The notes under the pieces are model-generated. The model did not search any database, was not told the origin of the DNA, and worked only from the letters and a program-made list of their open reading frames with translations. A stretch of 12,633 nt of DNA. It comes from Candidatus Rifleibacteriota bacterium (GTDB lineage: Bacteria > UBP17 > UBA6191 > JACPRK01). This document shows, piece after piece, positions 1 to 7,574 of this stretch. Both the position numbers and the translations under genes were made by a program. The DNA is taken from NCBI GenBank assembly GCA_016213865.1, contig JACQZL010000146.1, positions 1-12,633 on the forward strand, in the 5' to 3' direction. Each line of letters starts with the position of its first letter. The stretch's first letter is position 1.

Positions 1-27
1 AGGTGGCCCCCCCCCTTTTCAGGATAA

Positions 28-192
28 ACACAGAGACACAGAGACACAGAGACACAGAGGCACAGAGGGTTCTTTCTCTGGCTCGCTCGCGGGCGCCGCG
101 ACTCCTCGAGTCTCCCTCGTCTTGTCATCCAATGGACGTCGCCACTCACGGTCTCTCTTTCTCTGTGGCTCCGTGCCTCCGTGGCTCCGTGT
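28..192. repeat. Inverted repeat of 8-bp tandem units (copy A)
   Basis: The left arm (28-67) is five head-to-tail 8-mers, four of ACACAGAG and one of GCACAGAG. The right arm (161-192) is four 8-mers that are the inverse complement with small changes (CTCTGTGG, CTCCGTGC, CTCCGTGG, CTCCGTGT). The arms are 93 bp apart. Pairing 27-59 with 161-193 leaves six mismatches on the + strand, four of which become G-U wobbles in a minus-strand RNA. From memory, such intergenic repeats are common in environmental high-GC genomes and are often mis-annotated as small proteins. The short frames read through this region are low-complexity and are not genes. Positions 1-27 contain a run of nine C (7-15) and nothing else recognisable. 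Confidence 0.85.
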
Positions 193-268
193 TGAGAGTC
201 CAGTCCTGGCGCCTGTGGTGATGCGAGTTCCCATTTCTTTGCATCGCTCTCCCGGAGACCCGATTTGG

Positions 269-302
269 TTGCCTCGGATCGTGTGCGGATGCTAAGATCC
301 GC
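269..302 (+). promoter_or_regulatory. Weak sigma70-like promoter overlapping a small dyad
   Basis: TTGCCT (269-274) and TAAGAT (293-298) are separated by 18 bp, each matching four of six consensus positions. The -10 region lies inside overlapping dyads: CGGATC (275-280) pairs with GATCCG (296-301), and GCGGAT (285-290) pairs with ATCCGC (297-302). This could be the promoter and operator of the SDR-like gene at 372, but in GC-rich DNA such matches are easily fortuitous. Confidence 0.25.
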
Positions 303-358
303 TCCTTGCCTCCCGGCTGGCGCAACGCGAGCGGGAGGACCGACGGACTCGCGCGTAC

Positions 359-363
359 AGGAG
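359..363 (+). promoter_or_regulatory. Ribosome binding site of the SDR-like gene
   Basis: AGGAG lies 8 bases before the ATG at 372. It decides this start over an in-frame ATG at 306, which would add 22 residues of low-complexity Gly/Arg-rich sequence ahead of the Rossmann strand. Confidence 0.75.
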
Positions 364-371
364 CTGACGCT

Positions 372-2087
372 ATGGAAATCAAGGGCAATCGCGTACTGGT
401 CCTCGGCGGATGGGGTGAAGTCGGCTCGGCCATCTGCCGGGAGTTCATGGAGCAGCAACCCGCCAAGATCGTCGTCTGCTCGCTGCTGCAGTGGCAGGCC
501 GATGATGCTGTGCGGCAACTGCGGCTGGAGTTCCCCGGATCGGCCACCGAGTTGGTCCCCGAATGGGGCGACGTCCAGGCAAGGCACGAGTTCAAGGACC
601 TTCCGCACGCGGAACTGCTGGCCGACCCCGAAAAGCGCCGCACCCTGATTGCGGACCTCTTCGAGGATCTGTCGACCGAAGGTCTCCATGCGAGCTTCCT
701 TTACAGGGTCCTGGAGCGGCACCGCCCGCACGTCGTCGTCGACTGCATCAACCTGGCGACGATCGTTGCCTACCAGGACGTCTGGAAGACGGGCCGCGAG
801 GTCATGCGCAAGATCGACGAGTCCGATGGCCCGGCGGGCTGCGCCGAACTGAAGCGCACCGCGGAGTTGCACCTGGCCAACTCCTACATCCCGAAGCTCA
901 TCCGGCACGTTCAGGTGCTCTACAACGCGATGCTGGACGTCGGGACGAGGTTCTACGTCAAGATCGGCACCAGCGGGACAGGCGGCATGGGTCTCAACAT
1001 CCCGTACACCCACAGCGAGGAGAAGCCTTCGCGGGTCCTGCTGTCCAAGTCGGCCATGGCTGGTGCCCACACGTTGCTGCTCTTCCTCATGGCCCGCACT
1101 CCCAATGGGCCGATGATCAAGGAAGTCAAACCAACCGCGGCGATTGCCTGGAAGGGCATCCAGTTCGGCCCCGTCATGAAGCGCGGAAAGCCCGCCCAGC
1201 TCTATCCGCTGGAGATGGGCGATGCCGTCGAACTGGGCGAGACGTTCACTCCCGAGGCCCCACCGGCCTTGCAGCAGCGGCTGGCCACTTTGCAGCCCAA
1301 GCCCCTCGAGTCCGTCTTCATCGACACCGGTGAAAACGGCGTCTTCAGCCTGGGCGAGTTCGAGGCCATCAGCTCCATCGGGCAGATGGAGTGCGTCACC
1401 CCCGAGGAGATCGCCCACAACGTGATCTTCGAGATCAAGGGTGGCAACACGGGGCACGACGTGATCAACGCGTTGGATCAGGCTTGCATGGGACCGACTT
1501 ATCGCGCCGGCACGCTTCGCGAGGCGGCCCTCGAGGCCATGCGCCGCCTCGAGAAGGAGCACGGCATCGACAGCGTCGCCTTCGAGAACCTGGGGCCGCC
1601 CAAGCTCTCCAAGGTCCTGTTCGAGGCCTACCTCCTCAAGCGGACGTTAGGAACGATGCAGGCCGTCATCGCGGCCCCGGCCGAGGAGCTCCAGCGGCGG
1701 GTCGTCGAGTTGCTCGAGACGGACGACGATCTGCGCTCCCGGATCGTGTCGATCGGCATTCCCATCCTGCTGGCCGACGGTCGCCGACTGCTGAGGACCC
1801 ATGAAGTGAAGATCCCGGCCAGTGACCGCCAGCAGCAATTGACGCTGGCCAAGCTCGACCAGTGGGCCACGGACGGCTGGGTGGATCTGCGCCTGCAGAA
1901 CTTCGAGCACTGGAGAGAACGCTTCGCGGAGATCCTGCGCCAGGTCGAGGCGATCCCTTTCAACGACACCAGCAGTCGCTACGAGTACAACAAGGACTAC
2001 TGGTTCCGAGACCCGACGATCCAGCCGGGCAAAGTCGCGAGCTGGTTGTTCATCAATGAGGAGAAAGGACTGCGCATGAAGGCCTGA
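372..2087 (+). CDS. Extended-SDR-like Rossmann-fold NAD(P)-binding protein, unknown substrate
   Basis: The 571-residue product opens with a beta strand and the dinucleotide motif GGWGEVG (residues 12-18, a GxxGxxG pattern), as in extended short-chain dehydrogenases and NAD-dependent epimerases. A second core strand (HVVVDCINLAT) follows, then the segment KIGTSGTGGMG and the helix VLLSKSAMAGAH. The Lys of an expected YxxxK pair is K226, but the Tyr position is V222, so ordinary SDR chemistry is doubtful. At 571 residues it is much longer than a usual epimerase (about 320); the C-terminal half, with the tail YEYNKDYWFRDP, matches nothing I recognise. The start is supported by AGGAG at 359-363. 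The gene stands alone, 151 bp before the DAHP synthase gene with a palindromic repeat between, so co-transcription is uncertain. The Rossmann fold is well supported; the function is unknown. Confidence 0.85.
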   Translation: MEIKGNRVLVLGGWGEVGSAICREFMEQQPAKIVVCSLLQWQADDAVRQLRLEFPGSATELVPEWGDVQARHEFKDLPHAELLADPEKRRTLIADLFEDLSTEGLHASFLYRVLERHRPHVVVDCINLATIVAYQDVWKTGREVMRKIDESDGPAGCAELKRTAELHLANSYIPKLIRHVQVLYNAMLDVGTRFYVKIGTSGTGGMGLNIPYTHSEEKPSRVLLSKSAMAGAHTLLLFLMARTPNGPMIKEVKPTAAIAWKGIQFGPVMKRGKPAQLYPLEMGDAVELGETFTPEAPPALQQRLATLQPKPLESVFIDTGENGVFSLGEFEAISSIGQMECVTPEEIAHNVIFEIKGGNTGHDVINALDQACMGPTYRAGTLREAALEAMRRLEKEHGIDSVAFENLGPPKLSKVLFEAYLLKRTLGTMQAVIAAPAEELQRRVVELLETDDDLRSRIVSIGIPILLADGRRLLRTHEVKIPASDRQQQLTLAKLDQWATDGWVDLRLQNFEHWRERFAEILRQVEAIPFNDTSSRYEYNKDYWFRDPTIQPGKVASWLFINEEKGLRMKA

Positions 2088-2134
2088 TGGCCGTCTCCAC
2101 GCAGCGCTTGAGCTTCCGGGGCAGCCGCGGTCGC

Positions 2135-2194
2135 AGGGCCGGGCTGACCCGCTTCGCGGGCCAGGACCGGCAGGGACGCCGGTCCTACTGCCCT
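2135..2194. repeat. Palindromic intergenic repeat (nested hairpins)
   Basis: A perfect 9-bp stem, AGGACCGGC (2163-2171) with GCCGGTCCT (2178-2186), closes a 6-base loop. Beside it is a smaller hairpin, CCCGC (2148-2152) with GCGGG (2156-2160). Both are enclosed by AGGGC (2135-2139) with GCCCT (2190-2194). The core GGGACGCC (2173-2180) recurs in the larger palindromic element at 10426-10496, so the two look like one REP-like family. There is no T-run, so a classical terminator is not shown, although it may act as one between the SDR-like gene and aroF. Confidence 0.65.
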
Positions 2195-2238
2195 CGCGTT
2201 GCTAGGGCTGCCCCTTCTGACCTGAGGAGGGACTTCCG

Positions 2239-3255
2239 ATGATAATCGTTTTCAAACCGCAGGCGACCGACGAGCAGATCCAGTCCGTGGTTCAACGCCT
2301 GACCGAACTGGGGATGACACCTCACCTGTCGAAGGGAGTCGCTCGAACGTTGCTGGGCGCCATCGGGGACGAGAAAATCCTCAACGCTCATCCCATCGGG
2401 GCGATGCCCGGAATCGAGCGCGTCATCCCGGTGATGAAGCCCTACAGGTTCGCTTCCAGGGAGTTCAAGCAGGAGAACACGGTCGTGGACCTGGGCGACG
2501 GGGTGACGATCGGCGGCAGCCGATTCGAGGTCATCGCTGGTCCGTGCGCGGTCGAGAGCCGCGAGCAGACCCTCGAGATCGCGGAGATCGTCAAGTCCCA
2601 CGGGGTTCGCCTCCTCCGCGGCGGGGCGTTCAAACCGCGCACCTCACCCTATGCCTTCCAGGGCCTTGGCGCGCGCGGTCTGGAGATCCTGTCCGAGGCC
2701 CGAGCTCGCTTCGGCCTCAAGGTCGTGACGGAGGTGCTGGACGCCGACGATGCTCCTCTGGTCGCCGAGCACGCGGACATCCTCCAGATCGGCGCCCGGA
2801 ACATGGCCAACTTCGCCCTGCTGACCCGGGTCGGTCGGTTACGTCGCCCCGTTCTGCTCAAGCGCGGCATGACCTCCACATGTCAGGAGTTGCTCCTGGC
2901 GGCCGAGTACATCCTCAAGGAAGGAAACCCGCACGTTATCCTCTGCGAGCGCGGCATTCGCACTTTCGAGCCGGCCACACGCAACACGTTCGACGTGTCG
3001 GCCATCCCGTTCCTCAAGCTCGAGAGCCACTTGCCCATCGTGGCCGATCCCTCCCATGCGACCGGCAACGCTGCGCTGGTGCCTTCCGTCTCGATTGCGG
3101 CCATGGCCGCCGGCGCCGACGCGCTGATGGTCGAGGTCCACAACCACCCGGACAAGGCCCTCTGCGATGGCCCGGAGACGATCACCCCCGAGTCGTTCAA
3201 CTCCCTGATGCAGCAAGTGCGACGGCTGGCGCCCGCCCTCGGTCGGACGGTCTGA
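2239..3255 (+). CDS. aroF: 3-deoxy-7-phosphoheptulonate (DAHP) synthase, type I-beta
   Basis: This enzyme condenses phosphoenolpyruvate with erythrose 4-phosphate, the first step of the shikimate pathway, in the cytoplasm. The 338-residue length equals that of the Thermotoga maritima enzyme, and the sequence is recognisably collinear with it. Residues 1 to about 66 form the ferredoxin-like domain (MIIVFKPQATDEQI...) that in T. maritima carries feedback control by aromatic amino acids. The barrel follows with GPCAVES, LRGGAFKPRTSPYAFQGLG, IGARNMANFALL, VLLKRGM, LCERGIRTFE, DPSHATG and MVEVHNHP. The four metal ligands expected from T. maritima are present as C103, H273, E299 and D310. A strong AGGAGG (2225-2230) lies 8 bases before the ATG. 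It has no aromatic-pathway neighbours here. Feedback control by Tyr or Phe is inferred from the domain, not shown. Confidence 0.97.
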   Translation: MIIVFKPQATDEQIQSVVQRLTELGMTPHLSKGVARTLLGAIGDEKILNAHPIGAMPGIERVIPVMKPYRFASREFKQENTVVDLGDGVTIGGSRFEVIAGPCAVESREQTLEIAEIVKSHGVRLLRGGAFKPRTSPYAFQGLGARGLEILSEARARFGLKVVTEVLDADDAPLVAEHADILQIGARNMANFALLTRVGRLRRPVLLKRGMTSTCQELLLAAEYILKEGNPHVILCERGIRTFEPATRNTFDVSAIPFLKLESHLPIVADPSHATGNAALVPSVSIAAMAAGADALMVEVHNHPDKALCDGPETITPESFNSLMQQVRRLAPALGRTV

Positions 3256-3259
3256 CTTG

Positions 3260-3294
3260 CGACAGAAGGCGAATCCGGCGGCCGCATTCTGTCG
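3260..3294 (+). terminator. Hairpin just after aroF; possible terminator or attenuator
   Basis: CGACAGAA (3260-3267) is perfectly complementary to TTCTGTCG (3287-3294) around a 19-base GC-rich loop. It starts five bases after the aroF stop and ends 11 bases before the next start codon. No T-run follows, so intrinsic termination is unproven. It could reduce read-through or mask the start of the TPR gene, which has no well-spaced ribosome binding site. Confidence 0.35.
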
Positions 3295-3305
3295 ATAGCA
3301 GGGGT

Positions 3306-6300
3306 ATGCGGCGCCTCGCGCTGGCGTTTCTCCTCTTCTGTCCGCTTGTCCTGTGGGCCCAGATCGAGCTGCCCGGCAACGGCCAGGTAGCCGCCCTACT
3401 CGATCCGGCGCGCAACCTCGACTTGGCCCGGAAGCTCTCCGGGGCAGGCGACCTGCGCGCGGCCCGCGAGCATCTGACAGTGGCCCTGGAGCTCTCTCGC
3501 GTCGACAGTCCTGGCTGGGCGGCGGCAATGCTGCTCGCTCTCAAGGACGCACCCGACCTGGCGCTTTCGGTGCTGTCCCTGGGCGAGGACGCGGAAGTCC
3601 CGCTGACGCTGATGCCGCATCCGATCGAAGTCCCCGCCGGCTCGCCGTTCACGCCGCCGGCATCGTACCTGAAGCTGGAGTTCCTGCCTCCGCAGAAGAA
3701 GCGACTGCTCGAGTTCCTGCTCAAGACGGGCCAGGAGGTCGAGGCGACCCGGGTCCTGGAGCAGACCGTGGAGGAGGAGGGGGCGAAGCCACAACTGCTG
3801 CTCTATCTGGCCACCGTGTACGAGCGGATGGCCGAGCTGCCGCTGGCGATGCAGCGCTACCGTGAGGCCTACGACCTGGTCACCCTGGATGAGGACCGCT
3901 TCGCCATCCTCTACTCGCAGATGCGCGTGCTGTACCGTCAGGGCCGGTTTCCAGAGGCCGGTGACGTGCTCAAGACGTACACGGCCCTGGCGCGCGCCCA
4001 GGTGACGCAGTTCGTCGAGCGCGTCAAGTCGTCCCCCGCGGGGCGGGACACGATGCTGAGCAGCCTCGTCGTCAGCAGACGCCACCTGGTCGAAGTGCTG
4101 AACCTCCAGGGCCTCATCAAGCTCGAGAAGAAGGAGGAGCGGAACGCTCAGCTCCTGTTGGGACAAGCCGAGCTTCTGGCCCCGGGCCGCCTCTCGATTG
4201 CCCTGAACTACAACCACGTCCTGGGGCTCGGCGGTCACTACGAGACCGCGGCCGGGAACCTCTCTCGCATCCGTCAGGTGCTGGTCGCCGTCTCGACCGA
4301 GGTGCAGCGGCTGATCGACCAGTCGCTCAACGCGGGGCTCAAGGCCCCCGGCGGGACCTTCGGGCGTGCGCAGGAAGCGCTGCGCAAGTGGCTGGGAGTC
4401 GTGGCCGCCCGTCAAGGAGTCCTGCTCCACGACTTGCGCAAGCTGACGGCCGCAGCCAGGGTGCTGGCCGAGGCGATCTCCTACACGCCCCAGGAACCCT
4501 TGCCGTACTACTTCCTGGGCCTGGTCGAGCAGGAACAGAAGCGGCTCTCCGAGGCTCAGGTCAATTTCCGAAAGGCCCTCACCAACGCGGAGACGCGGGA
4601 CGAGTTGGCCCGCCTGGCCAAGGCGAAGGTGGACCAGATCCTGGATGCCCAGGCCGAGGAGATGCTGGGGGCCCGCAGTCCGGAGGAGCGCGCGCGCGAA
4701 GCGGCCGGCGCCGAGCTGGACGTGAAGAAACTGCGCCCGCTCGAACGCGGCATCGAAAAGGGGATCGCGCTCTATCACAAGAAGCAGTGGGCCGAGGCCA
4801 GTGCGCTCTTCCTCGGACTGTCCCAGGACTTCCCGCGCAGCGCCGATCCGCCGTACTACCTCGGGCTCGTCTGCCAGCAGCGGGACGACTACGAGGGCGC
4901 TCTCCGCTGGTTCGAGAAGTCGCTCTCGATCGCAGCCGATTTTGCGCCGGCCCTCAGCCAGATGGGTTTCGTCCTGGCCGAGGTGGGACAAGACGCGAGG
5001 GACGCTCTGCGCCTGGCCGAGCGGGCTCACACTCTGGCCCCGAAGGACCCGGGCGTTCTCTCCAACCTGGGCTGGGTCCGCTACTACGCGGGGGACAGCC
5101 GTGGAGCCATCGAGGCCCTCAAGGAGTCGATCGAGGTCGCTCCGAAGGTCCCTGACCCCCACCTGCGGCTGGGCCTGGTCTTCTATCGGTCAGCGTTGCC
5201 GCAACTGGCGCTGTCCAAGTTCCAGGACGTGCTGGCGGTGGAGCCGGCCAACGCGAGGGCCAAGGTCTTCGCCGGTCTCTCCCTGGCCAAGCTGGGCCGC
5301 GCCCGCGATGCCCTGCAGCTCCTGTCGGGGGTCCTGACCCAGTTCCCTCCGCCGGGTGAGCTGAACAAGGTCCTGGTCAGCACCATTGCTTCGCTTCGAG
5401 CGGGACTCGAAGCCCGGGGAGAGCCGCTCGACTCGTTGGCGGCCACGACGGCGCCTCTGGCCGTCGCCGCCGGCACGGCGCGTCCCGTCACGCGCAAGAT
5501 CCTCGCCCCCGCAGTCACGCCACAGGAGGCGCGCCGCGACACCGCGGCCGCCGCGACTCTCGAAAACGCAGTGGTCCTGGTCAAATCGGGCCGTCGTGAC
5601 GAGGCGAGGGCCTCTCTCGAGAAGGCCGTGGTGCAACTGCCCGGCAACTCCACGATTGCCTATCCGCTCGCGTTGCTGATGCTGGAGGACGGGGAGCTGG
5701 ATCGGGCCCGGGCCCTGCTCAACTCGATCCTCGATGCCGGGCCGCTCGACCTGGCAGCGCTGCACAGCCTCGGCGACGTCTACTTCCGCCAGGGCCGATT
5801 GCTGGAGTACAAGGACGTGCTGGACCGGATCGTCCCGGTGGCAACCGGTTTCACGTTCTCGCCCTTCCTCGACGCGCTGGCCGCGCGCTGGAAGGACTTG
5901 CTCGCCTCGGGGGCGCCGGAGCCGTTGGCCTACCAGCGTCTCGGCCTCATCCGCTTCCACCAGTACCGATTCGAGGAGGCCGTGGAGTTCCTGGACAAGG
6001 TGCCTGCGATGCCGGAGGCGCAGGTGCTGAGGGCGCAGATGCACCTGCACGAGTACCGGCGGGCCAAGAGCGAGATCGAGTTCCAGACGGCCAGGGACCT
6101 GCTCACCAAGGCCGGCTACGCGCACCTGGACGATCTGGACCGCCTGTGGCAGGCCATCAAGTCGCCGCGTCTGGCGGAGGTCGAGGCCCAGATCGAACGC
6201 GAACTGGCCCGCAAGATCAGGGCGGAGGTGCCCAAGACGGTCTTCAGCAAGCGGACGATCGAGCTGACACGGCGCGGGGAGGTCGACGAGATGGACCTCG

Positions 6301-7349
6301 CCGACTCGCCCATCCTGAATCGCCGCTGGTCGCAGATCGACGACAAGATCGACCGGACGCGAGTTGCCCGCACGACCTACCGCCAGTTGCAGCAGCCGGT
6401 CCTGGAGGACATCTCGCTGGACCCGGGCCGCCGCTTCCGGCAGCCGGGCGGGACGGGAAGGAAGGCGGGGCCGTTGCCCAGGGCGGCGGTCGGCGCAGCC
6501 GAAGGCCTGCCCGGCGCGGATGCGACCGCACCGCAGAGCGGCCCCGCGACCCTTGACGCTGGAGCGCCGGCCGCTCCCTCCCCGGCCGGAGCGACGCCGG
6601 GCTCGACCGCGACGATCTCTCCCGCGGGGGGGGCGAATCCCGCGGCGTCCGGTTCGCCGCCGCCCGTCGTGCTCCCGGCGCTGACCGTCTTGCCGGAGAA
6701 GCAAGGCCTGGCCGAGCGGAAGCTGGCGCTGGGCATCGGCCTGGCGGCGCAGGGGCGGCTCCTCGATGCCAAGGGCGACTTCCAGACGGCCATCGCCCTC
6801 GACCCCGGGCTGGAGCGCGCCCATACGGCGTTGGCCCTGACGCTTCTGGGGCTGGACGAAGTCGACGCGGCGCGCCGGACCCTGGATCGGGCGGACCGGA
6901 TCTTCACTTCCGAGTTGATCCGCGGGCAGCTCGCGGCGTGGGTGGCACTCCTTCAAGGAGACGCGCGGCGGGCCCTGGCCGCGTGGGACCCGCGCCCGGC
7001 GCGCTCGCTTTCGGACTTCGCCTACCTCGAGGAGAGCGAGAAGATCTGGCTGAGGATGGCCAGTGATGCGCCCGGAGACGCGGATGCCGTCTACAATCTG
7101 GCCTTGATTGCCTACCTGAAGGGGGACCCGGCCGCGGCGCTTTCGCGCCTCCGCACGGTCAAGGACCGCACCGGCCGCGTGGGCACGTTAATGGCCGCGG
7201 CGCACCTGTGCGAGGGCATCCGCGGCCATGCTCGCGCCGGGTTCCAGCGGGGCATCGATATCCTCCGGGTGGCGCCGATGGAGTCGCTCGATGCGGTCGT
7301 GACGGCGCTCGAGGCGTACGCGCGGACGCACGAGTGGGGAGAGCGCTGA
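3306..7349 (+). CDS. Large exported tetratricopeptide-repeat protein
   Basis: The product has 1347 residues. Residues 1-19 (MRRLALAFLLFCPLVLWAQ) form a typical signal peptide, so it is probably periplasmic or surface-exposed. Degenerate TPR-like helix pairs fill residues 20-450. Clear repeats run about 481-700 (for example PPYYLGLVCQQRDDYEGALRWFEKSL and GVLSNLGWVRYYAGDSRGAIEALKES units) and again about 748-1000. A Pro/Ala/Gly-rich, probably disordered linker covers about 1040-1128, and a final TPR block about 1129-1347 (QGRLLDAKGDFQTAIALDPG). No enzymatic motif was seen; a protein-binding scaffold role is inferred. The frame stays open back to 2544, but that part overlaps aroF in another frame, and the signal peptide fixes ATG 3306. 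The G-rich stretch before it is too close to be a good ribosome site, so coupling with aroF 50 bases upstream is possible. The linker contains a run of eight G (6626-6633), a potential slippage site. Confidence 0.92.
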   Translation: MRRLALAFLLFCPLVLWAQIELPGNGQVAALLDPARNLDLARKLSGAGDLRAAREHLTVALELSRVDSPGWAAAMLLALKDAPDLALSVLSLGEDAEVPLTLMPHPIEVPAGSPFTPPASYLKLEFLPPQKKRLLEFLLKTGQEVEATRVLEQTVEEEGAKPQLLLYLATVYERMAELPLAMQRYREAYDLVTLDEDRFAILYSQMRVLYRQGRFPEAGDVLKTYTALARAQVTQFVERVKSSPAGRDTMLSSLVVSRRHLVEVLNLQGLIKLEKKEERNAQLLLGQAELLAPGRLSIALNYNHVLGLGGHYETAAGNLSRIRQVLVAVSTEVQRLIDQSLNAGLKAPGGTFGRAQEALRKWLGVVAARQGVLLHDLRKLTAAARVLAEAISYTPQEPLPYYFLGLVEQEQKRLSEAQVNFRKALTNAETRDELARLAKAKVDQILDAQAEEMLGARSPEERAREAAGAELDVKKLRPLERGIEKGIALYHKKQWAEASALFLGLSQDFPRSADPPYYLGLVCQQRDDYEGALRWFEKSLSIAADFAPALSQMGFVLAEVGQDARDALRLAERAHTLAPKDPGVLSNLGWVRYYAGDSRGAIEALKESIEVAPKVPDPHLRLGLVFYRSALPQLALSKFQDVLAVEPANARAKVFAGLSLAKLGRARDALQLLSGVLTQFPPPGELNKVLVSTIASLRAGLEARGEPLDSLAATTAPLAVAAGTARPVTRKILAPAVTPQEARRDTAAAATLENAVVLVKSGRRDEARASLEKAVVQLPGNSTIAYPLALLMLEDGELDRARALLNSILDAGPLDLAALHSLGDVYFRQGRLLEYKDVLDRIVPVATGFTFSPFLDALAARWKDLLASGAPEPLAYQRLGLIRFHQYRFEEAVEFLDKVPAMPEAQVLRAQMHLHEYRRAKSEIEFQTARDLLTKAGYAHLDDLDRLWQAIKSPRLAEVEAQIERELARKIRAEVPKTVFSKRTIELTRRGEVDEMDLADSPILNRRWSQIDDKIDRTRVARTTYRQLQQPVLEDISLDPGRRFRQPGGTGRKAGPLPRAAVGAAEGLPGADATAPQSGPATLDAGAPAAPSPAGATPGSTATISPAGGANPAASGSPPPVVLPALTVLPEKQGLAERKLALGIGLAAQGRLLDAKGDFQTAIALDPGLERAHTALALTLLGLDEVDAARRTLDRADRIFTSELIRGQLAAWVALLQGDARRALAAWDPRPARSLSDFAYLEESEKIWLRMASDAPGDADAVYNLALIAYLKGDPAAALSRLRTVKDRTGRVGTLMAAAHLCEGIRGHARAGFQRGIDILRVAPMESLDAVVTALEAYARTHEWGER

Positions 7350-7364
7350 CGGGGGCAGAGGCCG

Positions 7365-7400
7365 GCGCAAAGACGAGAAGGCAAGGAAGGCGGCGAAAGG
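7365..7400. repeat. Degenerate single arm of the 8-bp-unit repeat (possible)
   Basis: Just after the TPR stop, GCGCAAAG ACGAGAAG (7365-7380) continues into purine-rich units with an indel (to about 7400). The units resemble the arms at 8630-8717. No inverted partner arm is visible nearby, so it may be a decayed remnant or a chance purine-rich stretch. Confidence 0.3.
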
Positions 7401-7414
7401 GGAGTACTTGACCC

Positions 7415-7443
7415 TTGCGGTGTTTGGTGACTGGAGGTACGAT
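7415..7443 (+). promoter_or_regulatory. Weak promoter candidate before the hydrolase gene
   Basis: TTGCGG (7415-7420) and TACGAT (7438-7443) are spaced by 17 bp; a closer -35 match, TTGACC (7408-7413), is 24 bp away, which is too far. It lies in the 225-bp gap between the TPR gene and the hydrolase, which otherwise shows only the possible repeat remnant. Confidence 0.25.
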
Positions 7444-7574
7444 TAGGCCAGCCGCGGTGCGACTGTTGCGGTCCCAGGCAGGTCTCCCTGAAGCTCCCAC
7501 CAGACTATCGTCAGCCACACGAGTGCTTGTCTCATAGGCACGAGCAGACGTCAGCTTCGGTTCCGGCCGGAGCG

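Noticed and set aside
28..67. A CRISPR-like array
   Set aside because: The 8-bp units are contiguous with no spacers, and they have an inverted partner arm; it is a tandem/inverted repeat, not an array.
3..643. Small open frames on both strands in and beside the first repeat
   Set aside because: Their composition comes from the 8-bp repeat units or from the antisense of the SDR-like gene; no ribosome site or domain supports them.
2544..3305. The TPR frame extended upstream to 2544
   Set aside because: It overlaps aroF entirely in another frame, and a signal peptide begins exactly at 3306.
3396..6956. Two long minus-strand open frames (3396-5162 and 5190-6956) opposite the TPR gene
   Set aside because: They are rich in Arg, Gly and Pro with no recognisable domains; such antisense frames are expected opposite GC-rich genes. 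The + strand encodes clear TPR units and a signal peptide.
7408..7443. A MerR-type promoter with dyad before the hydrolase gene
   Set aside because: TTGACC and TACGAT are 24 bp apart, longer than MerR-type spacers, and the interval is not a convincing palindrome.
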